This document shows positions 8,139-17,431 of a stretch of DNA of 64,000 nt, one piece after another. The position numbers and the translations under genes are program-made. The stretch's first letter is position 1. Every line of letters begins with the position of its first letter. Source of the DNA: Arthrobacter sp. FW306-07-I (GTDB taxonomy: Bacteria > Actinomycetota > Actinomycetes > Actinomycetales > Micrococcaceae); NCBI RefSeq assembly GCF_021800405.1, contig NZ_CP084550.1:2976001-3040000 (forward strand), given 5' to 3'. A model generated the notes under the pieces. It was not told the origin of the DNA. It saw nothing but the letters and a program-made list of their open reading frames with translations, and searched no databases.

Positions 8139-9425
8139 TCAGCGGGCCGGGTAGTCGCGCTCGGGCTCGCCGATGTACAGCTGGCGCGGGCGTCCAATCT
8201 TGGTGTTCGGATCGCTGATCATTTCGCGCCACTGGGCAATCCAGCCCGGCAGGCGGCCGATGGCGAACAGGACGGTGAACATCTTTTCAGGGAATCCCAT
8301 GGCCTTGTAGATCAGGCCGGTGTAGAAGTCCACGTTGGGGTAGAGCTTGCGCTGGATGAAGTAGTCATCGCTGAGTGCCTTCTCTTCCAGGCGCATGGCG
8401 ATGTCCAGCAGTTCGTCGTTGCCGCCGAGCTTGCTCAGGATCTCGTGGGCCGTGGCCTTGACGATCTTGGCGCGCGGATCGTAATTCTTGTAGACGCGGT
8501 GCCCGAAGCCCATGAGGCGGACGCCGTCTTCCTTGTTCTTGACCTTCTCCATGTAATCCTCAGGCTTGAGGCCCTCGGCCTGGATCTGCCGGAGCATCTT
8601 CAGGACGGCCTCGTTGGCGCCGCCGTGGGCAGGGCCGAAGAGGGCGTTAATGCCGGCGGAGACGGAGGCGAACAGGTTGGCGTTGGAGGAGCCCACCAGG
8701 CGCACGGTGGAGGTGGAGCAGTTCTGCTCGTGGTCAGCATGCAGGATGAGGAGCAGGTCCAGTGCCTTGACGATGACCGGGTCAAGCTCGTACTGCTCGG
8801 CCGGCAGGCCGAAGCTCAGGCGCAGGAAGTTCTCCACCAGGTTCATGGAGTTGTCCGGGTAGAGCATGGGCTGGCCGATGGACTTCTTGTGCGCGTACGC
8901 GGCGATGACCGGCAGCTTGGCCATGAGGCGGATGGTGGAGACCTCCACCTGTTCGGCGTTGAACGGGTCCAGCGAGTCCTGGTAGAACGTGGACAGCGCG
9001 GACACGGCCGAGGACAGCACCGGCATGGGATGCGCGTCGCGGGGGAAGCCGCCGAAGAAGCCCTTGAGCTCCTCGTGCAGCAGGGTGTGGCGGCGGATCT
9101 TCTGGTCGAACTCGTCCAGCTCAGTGGGCGTGGGCAGGTTGCCGTAGATCAGCAGGTAGGACACCTCCAGGAAGCTGGAATGCTGTGCCAGCTGCTCGAT
9201 GGGGTATCCGCGGTAGCGCAGGATGCCTGCATCGCCATCGATGTAGGTGATGGCGGACGTGGTTGCTGCGGTGTTCATGAAGCCGGGGTCAAAGGTAACG
9301 GCTCCGGTCTGCTTCAGCAGCTTGGAGACGTCGTAACCTTCGTTCCCTTCAACAACCTGGATGCGCGGGAGCTTCAGCTCGCCACCTGCGTGGAGCAGGG
9401 TCGCAGCATTGTTGGTCTCAGTCAT
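8139..9425 (-). CDS. gltA: Citrate synthase (type II)
   Basis: Condenses oxaloacetate and acetyl-CoA at entry to the TCA cycle. 428 residues, the size of hexameric type II enzymes. Active-site segments are present: NCSTSTVRLVGSS with the following GPAHGGANEAV (His), MGFGHRVYKNYDPRA (His), and a late DFYTGLIYKAMGFP (Asp). The N-terminal beta-rich extension (about 1-60) is typical of type II. The frame runs 42 codons further upstream, but the ATG at 9425 has AAGGGGA at the right distance. A CRP/GlxR-like site is about 200 bases upstream. Confidence 0.96.
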   Translation of the reverse strand: MTETNNAATLLHAGGELKLPRIQVVEGNEGYDVSKLLKQTGAVTFDPGFMNTAATTSAITYIDGDAGILRYRGYPIEQLAQHSSFLEVSYLLIYGNLPTPTELDEFDQKIRRHTLLHEELKGFFGGFPRDAHPMPVLSSAVSALSTFYQDSLDPFNAEQVEVSTIRLMAKLPVIAAYAHKKSIGQPMLYPDNSMNLVENFLRLSFGLPAEQYELDPVIVKALDLLLILHADHEQNCSTSTVRLVGSSNANLFASVSAGINALFGPAHGGANEAVLKMLRQIQAEGLKPEDYMEKVKNKEDGVRLMGFGHRVYKNYDPRAKIVKATAHEILSKLGGNDELLDIAMRLEEKALSDDYFIQRKLYPNVDFYTGLIYKAMGFPEKMFTVLFAIGRLPGWIAQWREMISDPNTKIGRPRQLYIGEPERDYPAR

Positions 9426-9628
9426 GGAGTCCCCTTCATGAGGCGTCTTTGGCCTCTGTCGAAAGCTTGATCCAACATCAGGTGAGCCGTGCACGAAGCC
9501 TGAAGAGACAGGTTCCAACACCCGGGCTGCCTTCTTGTAGAAAGCCACCATTGATCAGTTAAAAAGTACCGCTCCTTGGCGGGTGTCACTAATCCGGGGC
9601 CCGCCCCTGCGGCCTAAAACACACCACA

Positions 9629-9644
9629 TGTGGGGCGAGTCACA
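9629..9644. promoter_or_regulatory. CRP/GlxR-like site upstream of gltA
   Basis: TGTGG-N6-TCACA (minus strand: TGTGA-N6-CCACA) matches the CRP-family consensus TGTGA-N6-TCACA at nine of ten positions. An overlapping perfect palindrome CCACATGTGG is at 9624-9633. In Corynebacterium the CRP-type regulator GlxR controls gltA, which makes this location meaningful. Confidence 0.55.
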
Positions 9645-9659
9645 CGAATATTACGTACC

Positions 9660-10811
9660 CTAGGAGCTAGCTTCGGCCAGCCGGGCTACCGCTGCATCGA
9701 TCCGTTCATCCGACCCCGTCAAGGCGACACGGACGTAGCCGTTGCCGGCGTCGCCGTAAAAGACCCCTGGTCCCACCACGATGCCCCGCCCAGCCAGTCG
9801 GGAAACGGTCTCCCAGGTGTCCTCCCCTGCCGTCGACCAGAGGTATAGGCCGGCGTCGGATTCCTTGATCTCCAGGCCGAAGTCCAGCAGCGCCGGCAGC
9901 AGGCGTTCGCGCCGGCCCCGGTACAGCTCCTTTTGCGCCTCAACGTGGGTGTCGTCGCCCAGCGCCACCCGCATGGCTTCCTGGATGGGGTAGGGCACGA
10001 TCATGCCTGCATGCTTGCGGCTGTTGACCAGGTTGGGCATCAGGTCCGGGTCACCGGCGACGAACGCCGCCCTGTAACCGGCCAGGTTGGACTGCTTGCT
10101 GAGCGAGTAGACGGCGAGCAGGCCCTGGTGCGAGCCGCCCGCCACGCGGGGATCGAGGATGCTGGGGACCCGCTGGCCGCCGCGCTGGACGTCCCAGTCG
10201 CCCCAACCGAGCTCCGCATAGCATTCGTCCGACGCCACAACGGCACCCAGTTCGCGGGCCTGGACCACCAGCGCCTTCAGAGAGTCTGCGTCCCGCACGC
10301 TGCCGGTGGGGTTGCCGGGCGAGTTGACCCAGATGAGCCGGACCCGCGCGCGGGTGGCCTCGTCCAGTTCGTCCAGGTTGTCCGTTGCCACGGATGTGAC
10401 CCCGGCGAGGGTCGCGCCGATATCGTACGTGGGGTAAGCCACCTTGGGACGTACCACGACGTCTCCGGGCTTAAGCCCAAGCAGCAGCGGCAGCCACGCA
10501 ACGAGTTCCTTGGAGCCCACCGTGGGCATGATGTTGCGCGGATCGAGGCCTGGCACACCGCGCCGCCGTTCGAACCAGGCAGCGATGGCCTCCCGCAGCG
10601 CCGGAGTCCCATGGACCGTGGGGTAGCCGGGTGCGTTGGCGGCGGCCTTCAGGGCATCCTGCACCAGCTGCGGCGTCGGATCCACCGGCGTCCCGATCGA
10701 GAGGTTGACTGCTCCACCCGGATGCTCAGACGCCTTCGCCACATACGGTGCCATGGCCTCCCAGGGGTAGTCGGGCAGGTCCAGGCCAAACGAATTAACT
10801 GCTGCGGTCAC
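9660..10811 (-). CDS. dapC: Succinyldiaminopimelate transaminase
   Basis: PLP enzyme of aminotransferase class I that converts N-succinyl-2-amino-6-ketopimelate to N-succinyl-LL-DAP, the step between DapD and DapE. 383 residues. Fold type I landmarks are visible: IWVNSPGNPTGSV (Asn of the active site), SDECYAELGW (Asp), YSLSKQSNLAGYRAAF (the PLP-binding Lys in SLSKQ) and a C-terminal GPGVFYG. It starts with GTG only 14 bases after fdxA, the same fdx-dapC pair seen in Mycobacterium. The two genes form an operon. Confidence 0.94.
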   Translation of the reverse strand: MTAAVNSFGLDLPDYPWEAMAPYVAKASEHPGGAVNLSIGTPVDPTPQLVQDALKAAANAPGYPTVHGTPALREAIAAWFERRRGVPGLDPRNIMPTVGSKELVAWLPLLLGLKPGDVVVRPKVAYPTYDIGATLAGVTSVATDNLDELDEATRARVRLIWVNSPGNPTGSVRDADSLKALVVQARELGAVVASDECYAELGWGDWDVQRGGQRVPSILDPRVAGGSHQGLLAVYSLSKQSNLAGYRAAFVAGDPDLMPNLVNSRKHAGMIVPYPIQEAMRVALGDDTHVEAQKELYRGRRERLLPALLDFGLEIKESDAGLYLWSTAGEDTWETVSRLAGRGIVVGPGVFYGDAGNGYVRVALTGSDERIDAAVARLAEASS

Positions 10812-10825
10812 GATGTCCGTCCGCT

Positions 10826-11152
10826 TTAGTGGTCTTGGTTCTGCGGGGGCAGGGCTGCGATCATCGGGTGGTCCTTGCCGGTGTTGCCGATCTTGGCTGC
10901 GCCGCCCGGGGAGCCGAGGTCATCGAAGAACTCCACGTTGGCCTTGTAGTAGTCGGCCCACTCCTCCGGGGTGTCGTCCTCGTAGTAAATGGCCTCAACC
11001 GGGCACACCGGTTCGCAGGCTCCACAGTCGACGCACTCATCCGGATGGATGTACAGCGAACGCTCGCCTTCATAGATGCAGTCGACGGGGCATTCCTCAA
11101 TACATGCCTTGTCCTTGACATCCACACACGGCTGCGCGATTACGTACGTCAC
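10826..11152 (-). CDS. fdxA: 7Fe ferredoxin
   Basis: Small cytosolic electron carrier, 108 residues. Cysteines at 9, 17, 21, 25 and 40, 43, 46, 50 match a [3Fe-4S]/[4Fe-4S] pair (CVDVKDKACIEECPVDC and CVDCGACEPVCP). The C-terminal tail of about 50 residues is normal for the FdxA type. The frame opens 20 codons earlier, but GTG at 11152 is preceded by GGAGAGG and begins the conserved TYVIAQPC. First gene of the fdxA-dapC unit. Its redox partner is not evident here. Confidence 0.95.
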   Translation of the reverse strand: MTYVIAQPCVDVKDKACIEECPVDCIYEGERSLYIHPDECVDCGACEPVCPVEAIYYEDDTPEEWADYYKANVEFFDDLGSPGGAAKIGNTGKDHPMIAALPPQNQDH

Positions 11153-11277
11153 GTCCCTGGCCTCTCCACGTTGGGGTTCCGGCGTCCCGCCGGCTCTTGC
11201 ATCCGGCGGCACAGCCGGAGTCTGACATCTGAGCCTATTATCTCCCAGCCCATTCCCGCGAACCTAGCCGGGCCCCC

Positions 11278-11283
11278 TAGTAT
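11278..11283 (+). promoter_or_regulatory. -10 element of leaderless promoter
   Basis: TAGTAT, 6 bases before the GTG at 11290, with no ribosome site in between. Confidence 0.6.
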
Positions 11284-11289
11284 GAACTG

Positions 11290-11532
11290 GTGAGTCAGCC
11301 AGTACCTGCGCCAGCGCGTTTCCTTGCCTCGGCTGAGCCGGGAACCCGGGTGGTGGTGCGCTACCAAATCGAGGGCGGCCTCACGGACGCCCTGGGACAC
11401 CTGCTGGGTTGCGACGCCGGTTCCTGCACCGTCCGCACCCGGCAGGCCGACGTCGTCATTCCCCTTGAGCGCGTTGTGGCAGCCAAGCAAGTCCCGCCGG
11501 CTCCCCCGCGGCGCCGCCCGGCTGCACGCTAA
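11290..11532 (+). CDS. Small protein resembling the N-terminal domain of actinobacterial GNAT proteins
   Basis: 80 residues. The segment PGTRVVVRYQIEGGLTDALGHLLGCDAGSCTVRTRQADVVIPLERVVAAKQVPP has the pattern of the small SH3-like barrel found at the N-terminus of some actinobacterial acetyltransferases (described by position: residues 18-70). The catalytic GNAT domain is absent, so the common label putative acetyltransferase is not supported. The tail is Pro/Arg-rich. GTG start, leaderless, divergent from fdxA. Stand-alone versions next to fdxA appear to be a lineage feature; function unknown. Confidence 0.7.
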   Translation: MSQPVPAPARFLASAEPGTRVVVRYQIEGGLTDALGHLLGCDAGSCTVRTRQADVVIPLERVVAAKQVPPAPPRRRPAAR

Positions 11533-11556
11533 ACCGCCCCCGGCAGAGGGAAAAGA

Positions 11557-11600
11557 AAAGCCGGAACGACGGCGGGGTCCCCGCCTGCCGTTCCGGCTTT
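11557..11600. terminator. Bidirectional terminator between the 80-residue gene and typA
   Basis: Long imperfect stem: AAAGCCGGAACG and GGCGGGG pair with CCCCGCC and CGTTCCGGCTTT, with one bulge. It is flanked by A and T runs and lies between convergent genes. Confidence 0.85.
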
Positions 11601-11610
11601 CCTTGCCTTG

Positions 11611-13539
11611 CTAGGCCTTGGCGCGGGCGCGGTTGGCCTTGGCGCGCTCGTTGGTGTCCAGGATCACCTTGCGGATCCGGATGGCCTCCGGGGTCACCTC
11701 GACGCACTCGTCCTCGCGGGCGAACTCCAGCGACTCTTCGAGGGTGAGTTCCCGCGGCGGGGTCAGGTTCTCGAAGGTGTCGGAGGAAGCGGCACGCATG
11801 TTGGTGAGCTTCTTTTCCTTGGTGATGTTGACGTCCATGTCATCGGCGCGCGAGTTCTCGCCGACGATCATGCCTTCGTATACCTCGGAGGTGGGCTTCA
11901 CGAAGAAGGAGCCGCGTTCCTGCAGGTTGATCATGGCGAACGGGGTGACCACGCCGGCGCGGTCGGCAATCATCGAGCCGTTGGTGCGGTACTCGATGGG
12001 TCCGGCCCAGGGCTCGTAGCCTTCGGAGATGGAGGCTGCGATGCCGGCGCCGCGGGTGTCGGTGAGGAACCGGGTACGGAAACCGATCAGGCCACGGGCC
12101 GGAACGATGAACTCCATCCGGCACCAGCCGGTGCCGTGGTTGGCCATGTTGGTCATGCGGCCCTTGCGGGCTGCCATGAGCTGCGTGACGGCGCCAAGGT
12201 ATTCCTCGGGCACGTCGATGGTCATGTGCTCCATGGGCTCATGGATCTTGCCGTCGATGGTCTTGGTGACAACCTGCGGCTTCCCCACGGTCAGCTCGAA
12301 GCCTTCGCGGCGCATCTGCTCAACCAGGATGGCCAGCGCCAGCTCGCCACGGCCCTGGACTTCCCAGGCGTCGGGACGCTCGGTGGGAAGCACCTTGATG
12401 GAGACGTTACCGATCAGTTCCTTGTCCAGGCGGTCCTTCACCTGGCGGGCGGTAACCTTGGCACCCTTGACCTTGCCCGCCAGCGGGGAAGTGTTGATAC
12501 CGATGGTCATGGAGATCGCGGGGTCATCCACGGTGATCAGCGGCAGCGGCTGCGGGTTCTCGACGTCGGTGAGGGTTTCACCAATGGTGATGTCCTCGAT
12601 GCCGGCGACGGCGACGATCTCGCCGGGGCCCGCGGACTCGGCGGGAACGCGCTCCAGTGCCTTGGTGGCGAGCAGTTCGGTGATCTTGACGGTCTTCAGC
12701 TCACCGTTCTGGCGGGCCCAGGCAACCTGCTGGCCCTTGCGGAGGGTGCCGTTGTATATGCGCAGCAGGGCAAGGCGGCCCAGGAACGGGGAAGCGTCCA
12801 GGTTGGTCACGTGTGCCTGCAGGACACCCTCGGGGTTGTACGTAGGAGCCGGGATGTGCTCCACGATGGTCTTGAAGAGCGGCTCGAGGTCTTCGTTCTC
12901 CGGGGCGGTGCCGTCAGCGGGCTGTTCGAGGGAGGCGCGGCCAACCTTGGCTGCAGCGTAAACGACGGGAACTTCGAGGATCTTGTCCAGGTCCAGATCG
13001 GGCACTTCGTCCGCGAGGTCTGAGGCCAGGCCCAGGAGCAGGTCCATGGACTCGTGGACGACTTCCTCGATGCGGGCATCGGGACGGTCGGTCTTGTTGA
13101 CCAGCAGGATGACAGGCAGGTGGGCGGCCAGGGCCTTGCGGAGGACGAAGCGGGTCTGCGGAAGCGGACCCTCGGATGCGTCAACGAGGAGGACGACGCC
13201 GTCGACCATGGACAGGCCGCGCTCCACCTCACCGCCGAAGTCGGCGTGGCCCGGGGTGTCGATGACGTTGATGGTGATGGTCTCGCCATTGGAGGACGGC
13301 CCATTGTAGGCCACCGTGGTGTTCTTGGCGAGGATGGTGATGCCCTTTTCGCGCTCAAGGTCACCGGAGTCCATCACGCGGTCTTCGAGGTGGTTGTGCT
13401 CGGCAAAGGAATTGGTCTGCTTGAGCATGGCATCGACCAAAGTGGTCTTGCCGTGGTCAACGTGGGCCACAATCGCGACGTTGCGCAGGTCACTGCGCGA
13501 TGCAGTGGCTACCGCGGTGTTGGTGGTGGTTTCAGACAT
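11611..13539 (-). CDS. typA: Translational GTPase TypA/BipA
   Basis: Ribosome-associated GTPase of the EF-G family, 642 residues, slightly longer than the usual about 610. G1 is AHVDHGKTT (residues 25-33), G2 lies near EREKGITI, G3 is [11 protein letters not shown] and G4 is VNKTDRPDA. Domain II, the EF-G-like domains and the BipA-specific C-terminal domain ([19 protein letters not shown] region) follow. The C-terminus is basic ([12 protein letters not shown]). In Mycobacterium typA is also near lpqW, fdxC and dapC. It acts in stress adaptation and ribosome assembly in other bacteria. Confidence 0.96.
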   Translation of the reverse strand: MSETTTNTAVATASRSDLRNVAIVAHVDHGKTTLVDAMLKQTNSFAEHNHLEDRVMDSGDLEREKGITILAKNTTVAYNGPSSNGETITINVIDTPGHADFGGEVERGLSMVDGVVLLVDASEGPLPQTRFVLRKALAAHLPVILLVNKTDRPDARIEEVVHESMDLLLGLASDLADEVPDLDLDKILEVPVVYAAAKVGRASLEQPADGTAPENEDLEPLFKTIVEHIPAPTYNPEGVLQAHVTNLDASPFLGRLALLRIYNGTLRKGQQVAWARQNGELKTVKITELLATKALERVPAESAGPGEIVAVAGIEDITIGETLTDVENPQPLPLITVDDPAISMTIGINTSPLAGKVKGAKVTARQVKDRLDKELIGNVSIKVLPTERPDAWEVQGRGELALAILVEQMRREGFELTVGKPQVVTKTIDGKIHEPMEHMTIDVPEEYLGAVTQLMAARKGRMTNMANHGTGWCRMEFIVPARGLIGFRTRFLTDTRGAGIAASISEGYEPWAGPIEYRTNGSMIADRAGVVTPFAMINLQERGSFFVKPTSEVYEGMIVGENSRADDMDVNITKEKKLTNMRAASSDTFENLTPPRELTLEESLEFAREDECVEVTPEAIRIRKVILDTNERAKANRARAKA

Positions 13540-13771
13540 GCGTAATGGCTCGATTCAGTGGAGTCAGCTGTTGTATCGCGACATTTCCAACTGGAACGCA
13601 CGACGGACTTGGCCCTTAACACAGGGCGACTACTTCCAGTCTAAACGCTGCGGCAAGTGATGGCCTAAATCCGGGCGGCGGTGCCGCTGCCGCACGCAAC
13701 CCGGAATCACCCGTGATCGCCAGGTCACACTCACTGGATAAATACCCGCCAATGCCCCATTATTGCTGTTG

Positions 13772-14707
13772 ATGAGCAGCCCATCGCCCCGCAAAGAATC
13801 CCCCCGTCCCGTGCGTGTGCTCACGCGCGCTGCGGTGCTGGCACTTGCCGCGGGGCTGGTCCTTGCGGCGCCCGGTCAGCAGGTGGATGTGGCTCCTGGT
13901 CAGGCGTCCCCCGTGGAGGGGTACCTTCCGTCCGCGCTGCTCCGGGCCAGCGCCGTTGGTCAACCGAGTGCGACGGGCTTCGCCTCAAACGTCGACCTGT
14001 CAACGGTACTTAACCGCCCTGCGCTGTTCCCGGGCGAGATTTACCGCAACCCGGTGTTTAAGCGCAACGAGGTTGTGGTGGCAAATGCCAGAAGCACTGC
14101 TGTGCTGATTGGCGACTCCCAGTCCGTCCCCGACGACAGCTGGCCTCGCAGGGCCTTGGCGGGCCTGGGTTACAGCGTCCACTTCTGCGGTTACGGCGGC
14201 ACGGGGTTCACCGCTGCCAACGGCAAGGTGGGCAACTACATCGATGCCCTTGAACACGGCGACTGGCTGATGCCGGCCGGAGCACCCGGCCTGATCGTGA
14301 TTGAAGGCGGCGGCAACGACGCTGCCCGGGGCGCCTCTGACGCGCAGATCAGTGCCAACGCCAACCGGCTCATCGACGCACTGAAAGCCCGATACCCCGA
14401 CACGCGGATCGTCGTGGTGGGCACCCTTGCCCGCGGAGCCCAAAACGGCGGCGGCCGGCGAAGCCAGGTGGATGCACTGCTGGCGGGGATCGCAGCCCGG
14501 CAGCAGGTCACGTTCGTGAGCGCCGGCGACTGGCTGACCAAATACAACCTGACCCAGCACCTGGCCGACGCCGTCCATATGGATGCCGAAGGCCGGAAGC
14601 AGCTTGGCGGGGTCCTGGAGCGCCGCTTGCGTGAACTCGGTGTTCCCGCCGCGCCGGGTGGCGGGCCGTCGCTGGCAGCTACGGGAGCGAACGGCACAAA
14701 CGGCTGA
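13772..14707 (+). CDS. Secreted SGNH/GDSL-type hydrolase
   Basis: 311 residues from the ATG. A basic N-terminus and hydrophobic stretch (RVLTRAAVLALAAGLVLAAP, about 14-34) form a signal peptide. The mature part is an SGNH hydrolase: block I GDSQS with the nucleophile Ser, the block II glycine in GYGGTGFT, block III GGGND (Gly-x-Asn-Asp) and block V DAVHMD (Asp-x2-His). It is probably an esterase or deacetylase acting outside the cell, perhaps on wall polysaccharide; the substrate is unknown. TTG at 13763 is an alternative start; no clear ribosome site marks either. Convergent with the peptide transporter operon. Confidence 0.85.
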   Translation: MSSPSPRKESPRPVRVLTRAAVLALAAGLVLAAPGQQVDVAPGQASPVEGYLPSALLRASAVGQPSATGFASNVDLSTVLNRPALFPGEIYRNPVFKRNEVVVANARSTAVLIGDSQSVPDDSWPRRALAGLGYSVHFCGYGGTGFTAANGKVGNYIDALEHGDWLMPAGAPGLIVIEGGGNDAARGASDAQISANANRLIDALKARYPDTRIVVVGTLARGAQNGGGRRSQVDALLAGIAARQQVTFVSAGDWLTKYNLTQHLADAVHMDAEGRKQLGGVLERRLRELGVPAAPGGGPSLAATGANGTNG

Positions 14708-14740
14708 AGCCGGAACCCGAAGGTCCCGGCTCCAGCCGTT
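14699..14740. terminator. Terminator between SGNH hydrolase and dppDF
   Basis: Stem AACGGCTG-A-AGCCGG with CCGGCT-CC-AGCCGTT, loop of about 11 bases. It overlaps the stop codon of the hydrolase gene. Confidence 0.65.
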
Positions 14741-14768
14741 GACATGGGGCTTCCCCGCTACGCCAGGG

Positions 14769-16490
14769 TCATGCCACCTCGGGCGGAAGCATCAGCTTCG
14801 CGCCGGGGATCGCATTGAGCAGGGCCTTCGTGTAGTCCTGCTGGGGCGACTCGAAAACCTCGTCCGTGGACCCGGTCTCGACCAGCCGGCCCTTCTCCAT
14901 CACGCACACGTGGTCCGCGATCTGCCGCACGACGGCAAGGTCGTGGGTGATGAACAGGTAGGTCAGGCCGAGGTTGACCTGCAGGTCAGCCAGCAGATTC
15001 AGCACCTGCGCCTGCACCAGTACGTCCAGGGCGGAAACTGCCTCGTCACAGATGATGACCTCGGGGTCAAGCGCCAGTGCGCGCGCGATGGCAACACGCT
15101 GCCGCTGCCCGCCTGACAGCTCGTTCGGGTACCGCTGCATGGCGGATTGGGGCAGGGCCACCTGGTCCAGCAGTGTCCGCACCTTCTTTTCCCGGCTGGC
15201 CTGGTCCCCGATCTTGTGCACCCGAAGCGGTTCTTCAATGGTGCGGTAGATGTTGTACATCGGATCGAGGGAGCCGTACGGATCCTGGAAGATGGGCTGG
15301 ACGCGCCTGCGGAACTTGAACAGTTCGGCAGGCTTCAGGGCCGAGGTGTCGACGCCGTCGAACAGGATCCTGCCTTCCGTGGGCTTTTCCAGCTGGAGCA
15401 CCATCTTGGCCACCGTGGACTTGCCGGAGCCCGACTCCCCCACAATCGCCGTCGTGGTTCCCCGCCTGACGTCGAAGCTCACGCCGTCCACCGCCGCGAA
15501 GTCCGTCGCCTTGCCCAGCCCCTGGCGGAGCTTGTAGACCTTGCGCAGGTCCTGGATCTGCAGGAAGGTGTCCGACTTGGCCGTCTCGGCCGCCGGCGCC
15601 AGCAGGTCCGCCGTCTCCACGCCCTGCTCCTTGGCAGCCTGGATACGGCGGCTGGCCAGGGACGGCGCGGACTCTACGAGCCGCTTGGTGTACGGGTGCT
15701 GCGGGTTGCGGAGCAGTTCCAGCGACGGACCGGCTTCAACCACGCGGCCCTGGTACATGACCACCACTTTGTCTGCCCGCTCGGCTGCCAGGCCCAGGTC
15801 GTGGGTGATCAGCAGCACCGAGGTTCCCAGTTCGTTGGTCATCGTCTCCAGGTGGTCCAGGATCTGCCGCTGGACGGTGACGTCGAGGGCCGACGTCGGC
15901 TCGTCCGCAATCAGCAGGCGGGGCTGGCAGGAGAGGCCAATGGCGATCAGCGCGCGCTGGCGCATGCCGCCGGAGAACTCGTGCGGGTACTGGTTGGCCC
16001 GGCGCTTCGCGTCGGGCAGCCCCGCTTCGGAGAGCACCTTGGCGATATCGTCCGGCCCGCTGGGGCGGCCGTTTGCCTTCAGTGTTTCCCGGACCTGGTA
16101 GCCGATCTTCCACACAGGGTTCAGGTTGGACATGGGGTCCTGCGGAACCATGCCGATGGTGTTGCCGCGCAGCTCGATCATGCGCTGCTCGGTGGCATGG
16201 GCAATGTCCTCGCCGTCGAGCAGGACTTGGCCGCCGGACACCCTGCCGTTGTTGGGCAGGAGGCCAATGGCCGCCAGCGCCGTGGTGGATTTGCCGGACC
16301 CCGACTCCCCCACGATTGCCACCGTTTCGCCCGGCATGATGGTCAGGTGCGCGTTCCGCACGGCCTGGACCTCACCGCCGCCGGTCTTGAAGGAAATGGC
16401 GAGGTCACGGATTTCGAGCAGCGGCCTGACGCCGGTGGTTTCGGCCTCATCAATGCGGACGTCTGGAGTTGTCATCTCATTTTCTCTCAT
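14769..16490 (-). CDS. Oligopeptide ABC transporter, fused ATPase (DppD-DppF)
   Basis: 573 residues with two complete ABC ATPase domains, equivalent to DppD and DppF joined. The first has Walker A GESGSGKST (residues 61-69), signature FSGGMRQRA, and Walker B LLIADEPTSALD. The second has Walker A GESGSGKST (about 355), signature LSGGQRQRV and Walker B VIICDEAVSALD, where Ala replaces the usual Pro. Oligopeptide-type C-terminal extensions follow each domain. It overlaps dppC by 4 bases (ATGA) and is the last gene of the operon. An internal ATG 15 bases on is a possible alternative start. Confidence 0.93.
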   Translation of the reverse strand: MRENEMTTPDVRIDEAETTGVRPLLEIRDLAISFKTGGGEVQAVRNAHLTIMPGETVAIVGESGSGKSTTALAAIGLLPNNGRVSGGQVLLDGEDIAHATEQRMIELRGNTIGMVPQDPMSNLNPVWKIGYQVRETLKANGRPSGPDDIAKVLSEAGLPDAKRRANQYPHEFSGGMRQRALIAIGLSCQPRLLIADEPTSALDVTVQRQILDHLETMTNELGTSVLLITHDLGLAAERADKVVVMYQGRVVEAGPSLELLRNPQHPYTKRLVESAPSLASRRIQAAKEQGVETADLLAPAAETAKSDTFLQIQDLRKVYKLRQGLGKATDFAAVDGVSFDVRRGTTTAIVGESGSGKSTVAKMVLQLEKPTEGRILFDGVDTSALKPAELFKFRRRVQPIFQDPYGSLDPMYNIYRTIEEPLRVHKIGDQASREKKVRTLLDQVALPQSAMQRYPNELSGGQRQRVAIARALALDPEVIICDEAVSALDVLVQAQVLNLLADLQVNLGLTYLFITHDLAVVRQIADHVCVMEKGRLVETGSTDEVFESPQQDYTKALLNAIPGAKLMLPPEVA

Positions 16491-17431
16491 CGCTGACGGC
16501 TCTTCGGGTCAAGGGCGTCGCGCACTGCATCGCCCAGCATGATGAAGCTCAGCACCGTGATGGACAGCGCCGCGGCCGGGTAGAGCATGATTTCCGGCCG
16601 GGTCCTGATCGATGCCTGGGCGCCTGCGATGTCATTGCCCCAGGACATGATGCTCTGCGGCAGGCCAATGCCCAGGAAGGACAGGGTGGCTTCGGCCACG
16701 ATGAACACGCCAAGTTCCAGCGTTGCCAGGACAATGATCGGGGCCAGGGCGTTCGGCAGGACGTGGCGCATCAGCGCACCGAACTTGGAAACACCCAGCG
16801 CTCGGGCTGCGGTGACGAAGTCGGAATTGCGCACCTCAATGACTGCACCGCGCGTGATGCGCGCCATCTGTGGCCAGGCCAGGAGGGAGATGACGAACAC
16901 CACGGTCCACACGCTCTTGTTTTCGCGGAACAGCGGCAGCTGGGTGATCACCAGAGCGCCGAGTACCAGCGGCAGCGCGAAGAAGATGTCACCCAAGCGG
17001 GCAAGCACAGCGTCAATCCAGCCGCCGTAGTATCCCGCAAGGGCGCCAAGGGTCACGCCGATCACCAGGACGCACAGCACCGAGAGCAGGCCCACTGACA
17101 GCGAGGCCTGGGTGCCGTGGATGACCCTGGAGTACACGTCGCAGCCCTGGAAAGTGAAGCCGAACGGGTGTCCGGCGCTGGGCGCGCCTTCCGAGTTCCC
17201 GAGTTCGCAGCCTTCGTTGGGCGGCGTGGACGTGAAAAGTCCAGGGAACAGCGCAATGACGATCAGGGCAAGGATCAGCAGTGCCGAGATGATGAACAGC
17301 GGACGACGGCGGAGCTTGCGCCAGGCGTCGGCCCACAGGCTGAGTGGGGCCTGGTCAGTCTTGACGGCATCCGTTGCCTGCAGCGGCGTCTCTTCAATGG
17401 GGGCCACGAAGTGGCTGTTATTACTGGTCAT
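16487..17431 (-). CDS. Oligopeptide ABC transporter permease (DppC-like)
   Basis: 314 residues. A cytoplasmic N-terminus of about 45 residues precedes the first membrane helix (FIISALLILALIVIALFPGLF). A large external loop follows, with two cysteines (NEGCELG and FQGCDVY) that could form a disulfide. Five more helices and the EAA loop (TAARALGVSKFGALMRHVLPNALAPI) complete the DppC pattern. The start at 17431 overlaps the end of dppB by 11 bases. Confidence 0.92.
   Translation of the reverse strand: MTSNNSHFVAPIEETPLQATDAVKTDQAPLSLWADAWRKLRRRPLFIISALLILALIVIALFPGLFTSTPPNEGCELGNSEGAPSAGHPFGFTFQGCDVYSRVIHGTQASLSVGLLSVLCVLVIGVTLGALAGYYGGWIDAVLARLGDIFFALPLVLGALVITQLPLFRENKSVWTVVFVISLLAWPQMARITRGAVIEVRNSDFVTAARALGVSKFGALMRHVLPNALAPIIVLATLELGVFIVAEATLSFLGIGLPQSIMSWGNDIAGAQASIRTRPEIMLYPAAALSITVLSFIMLGDAVRDALDPKSRQR

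Noticed and set aside
11213..11610. Absence of mshB near fdxA and typA as a sign of mycothiol loss
   Set aside because: The gene may lie elsewhere; nothing can be concluded from one window.
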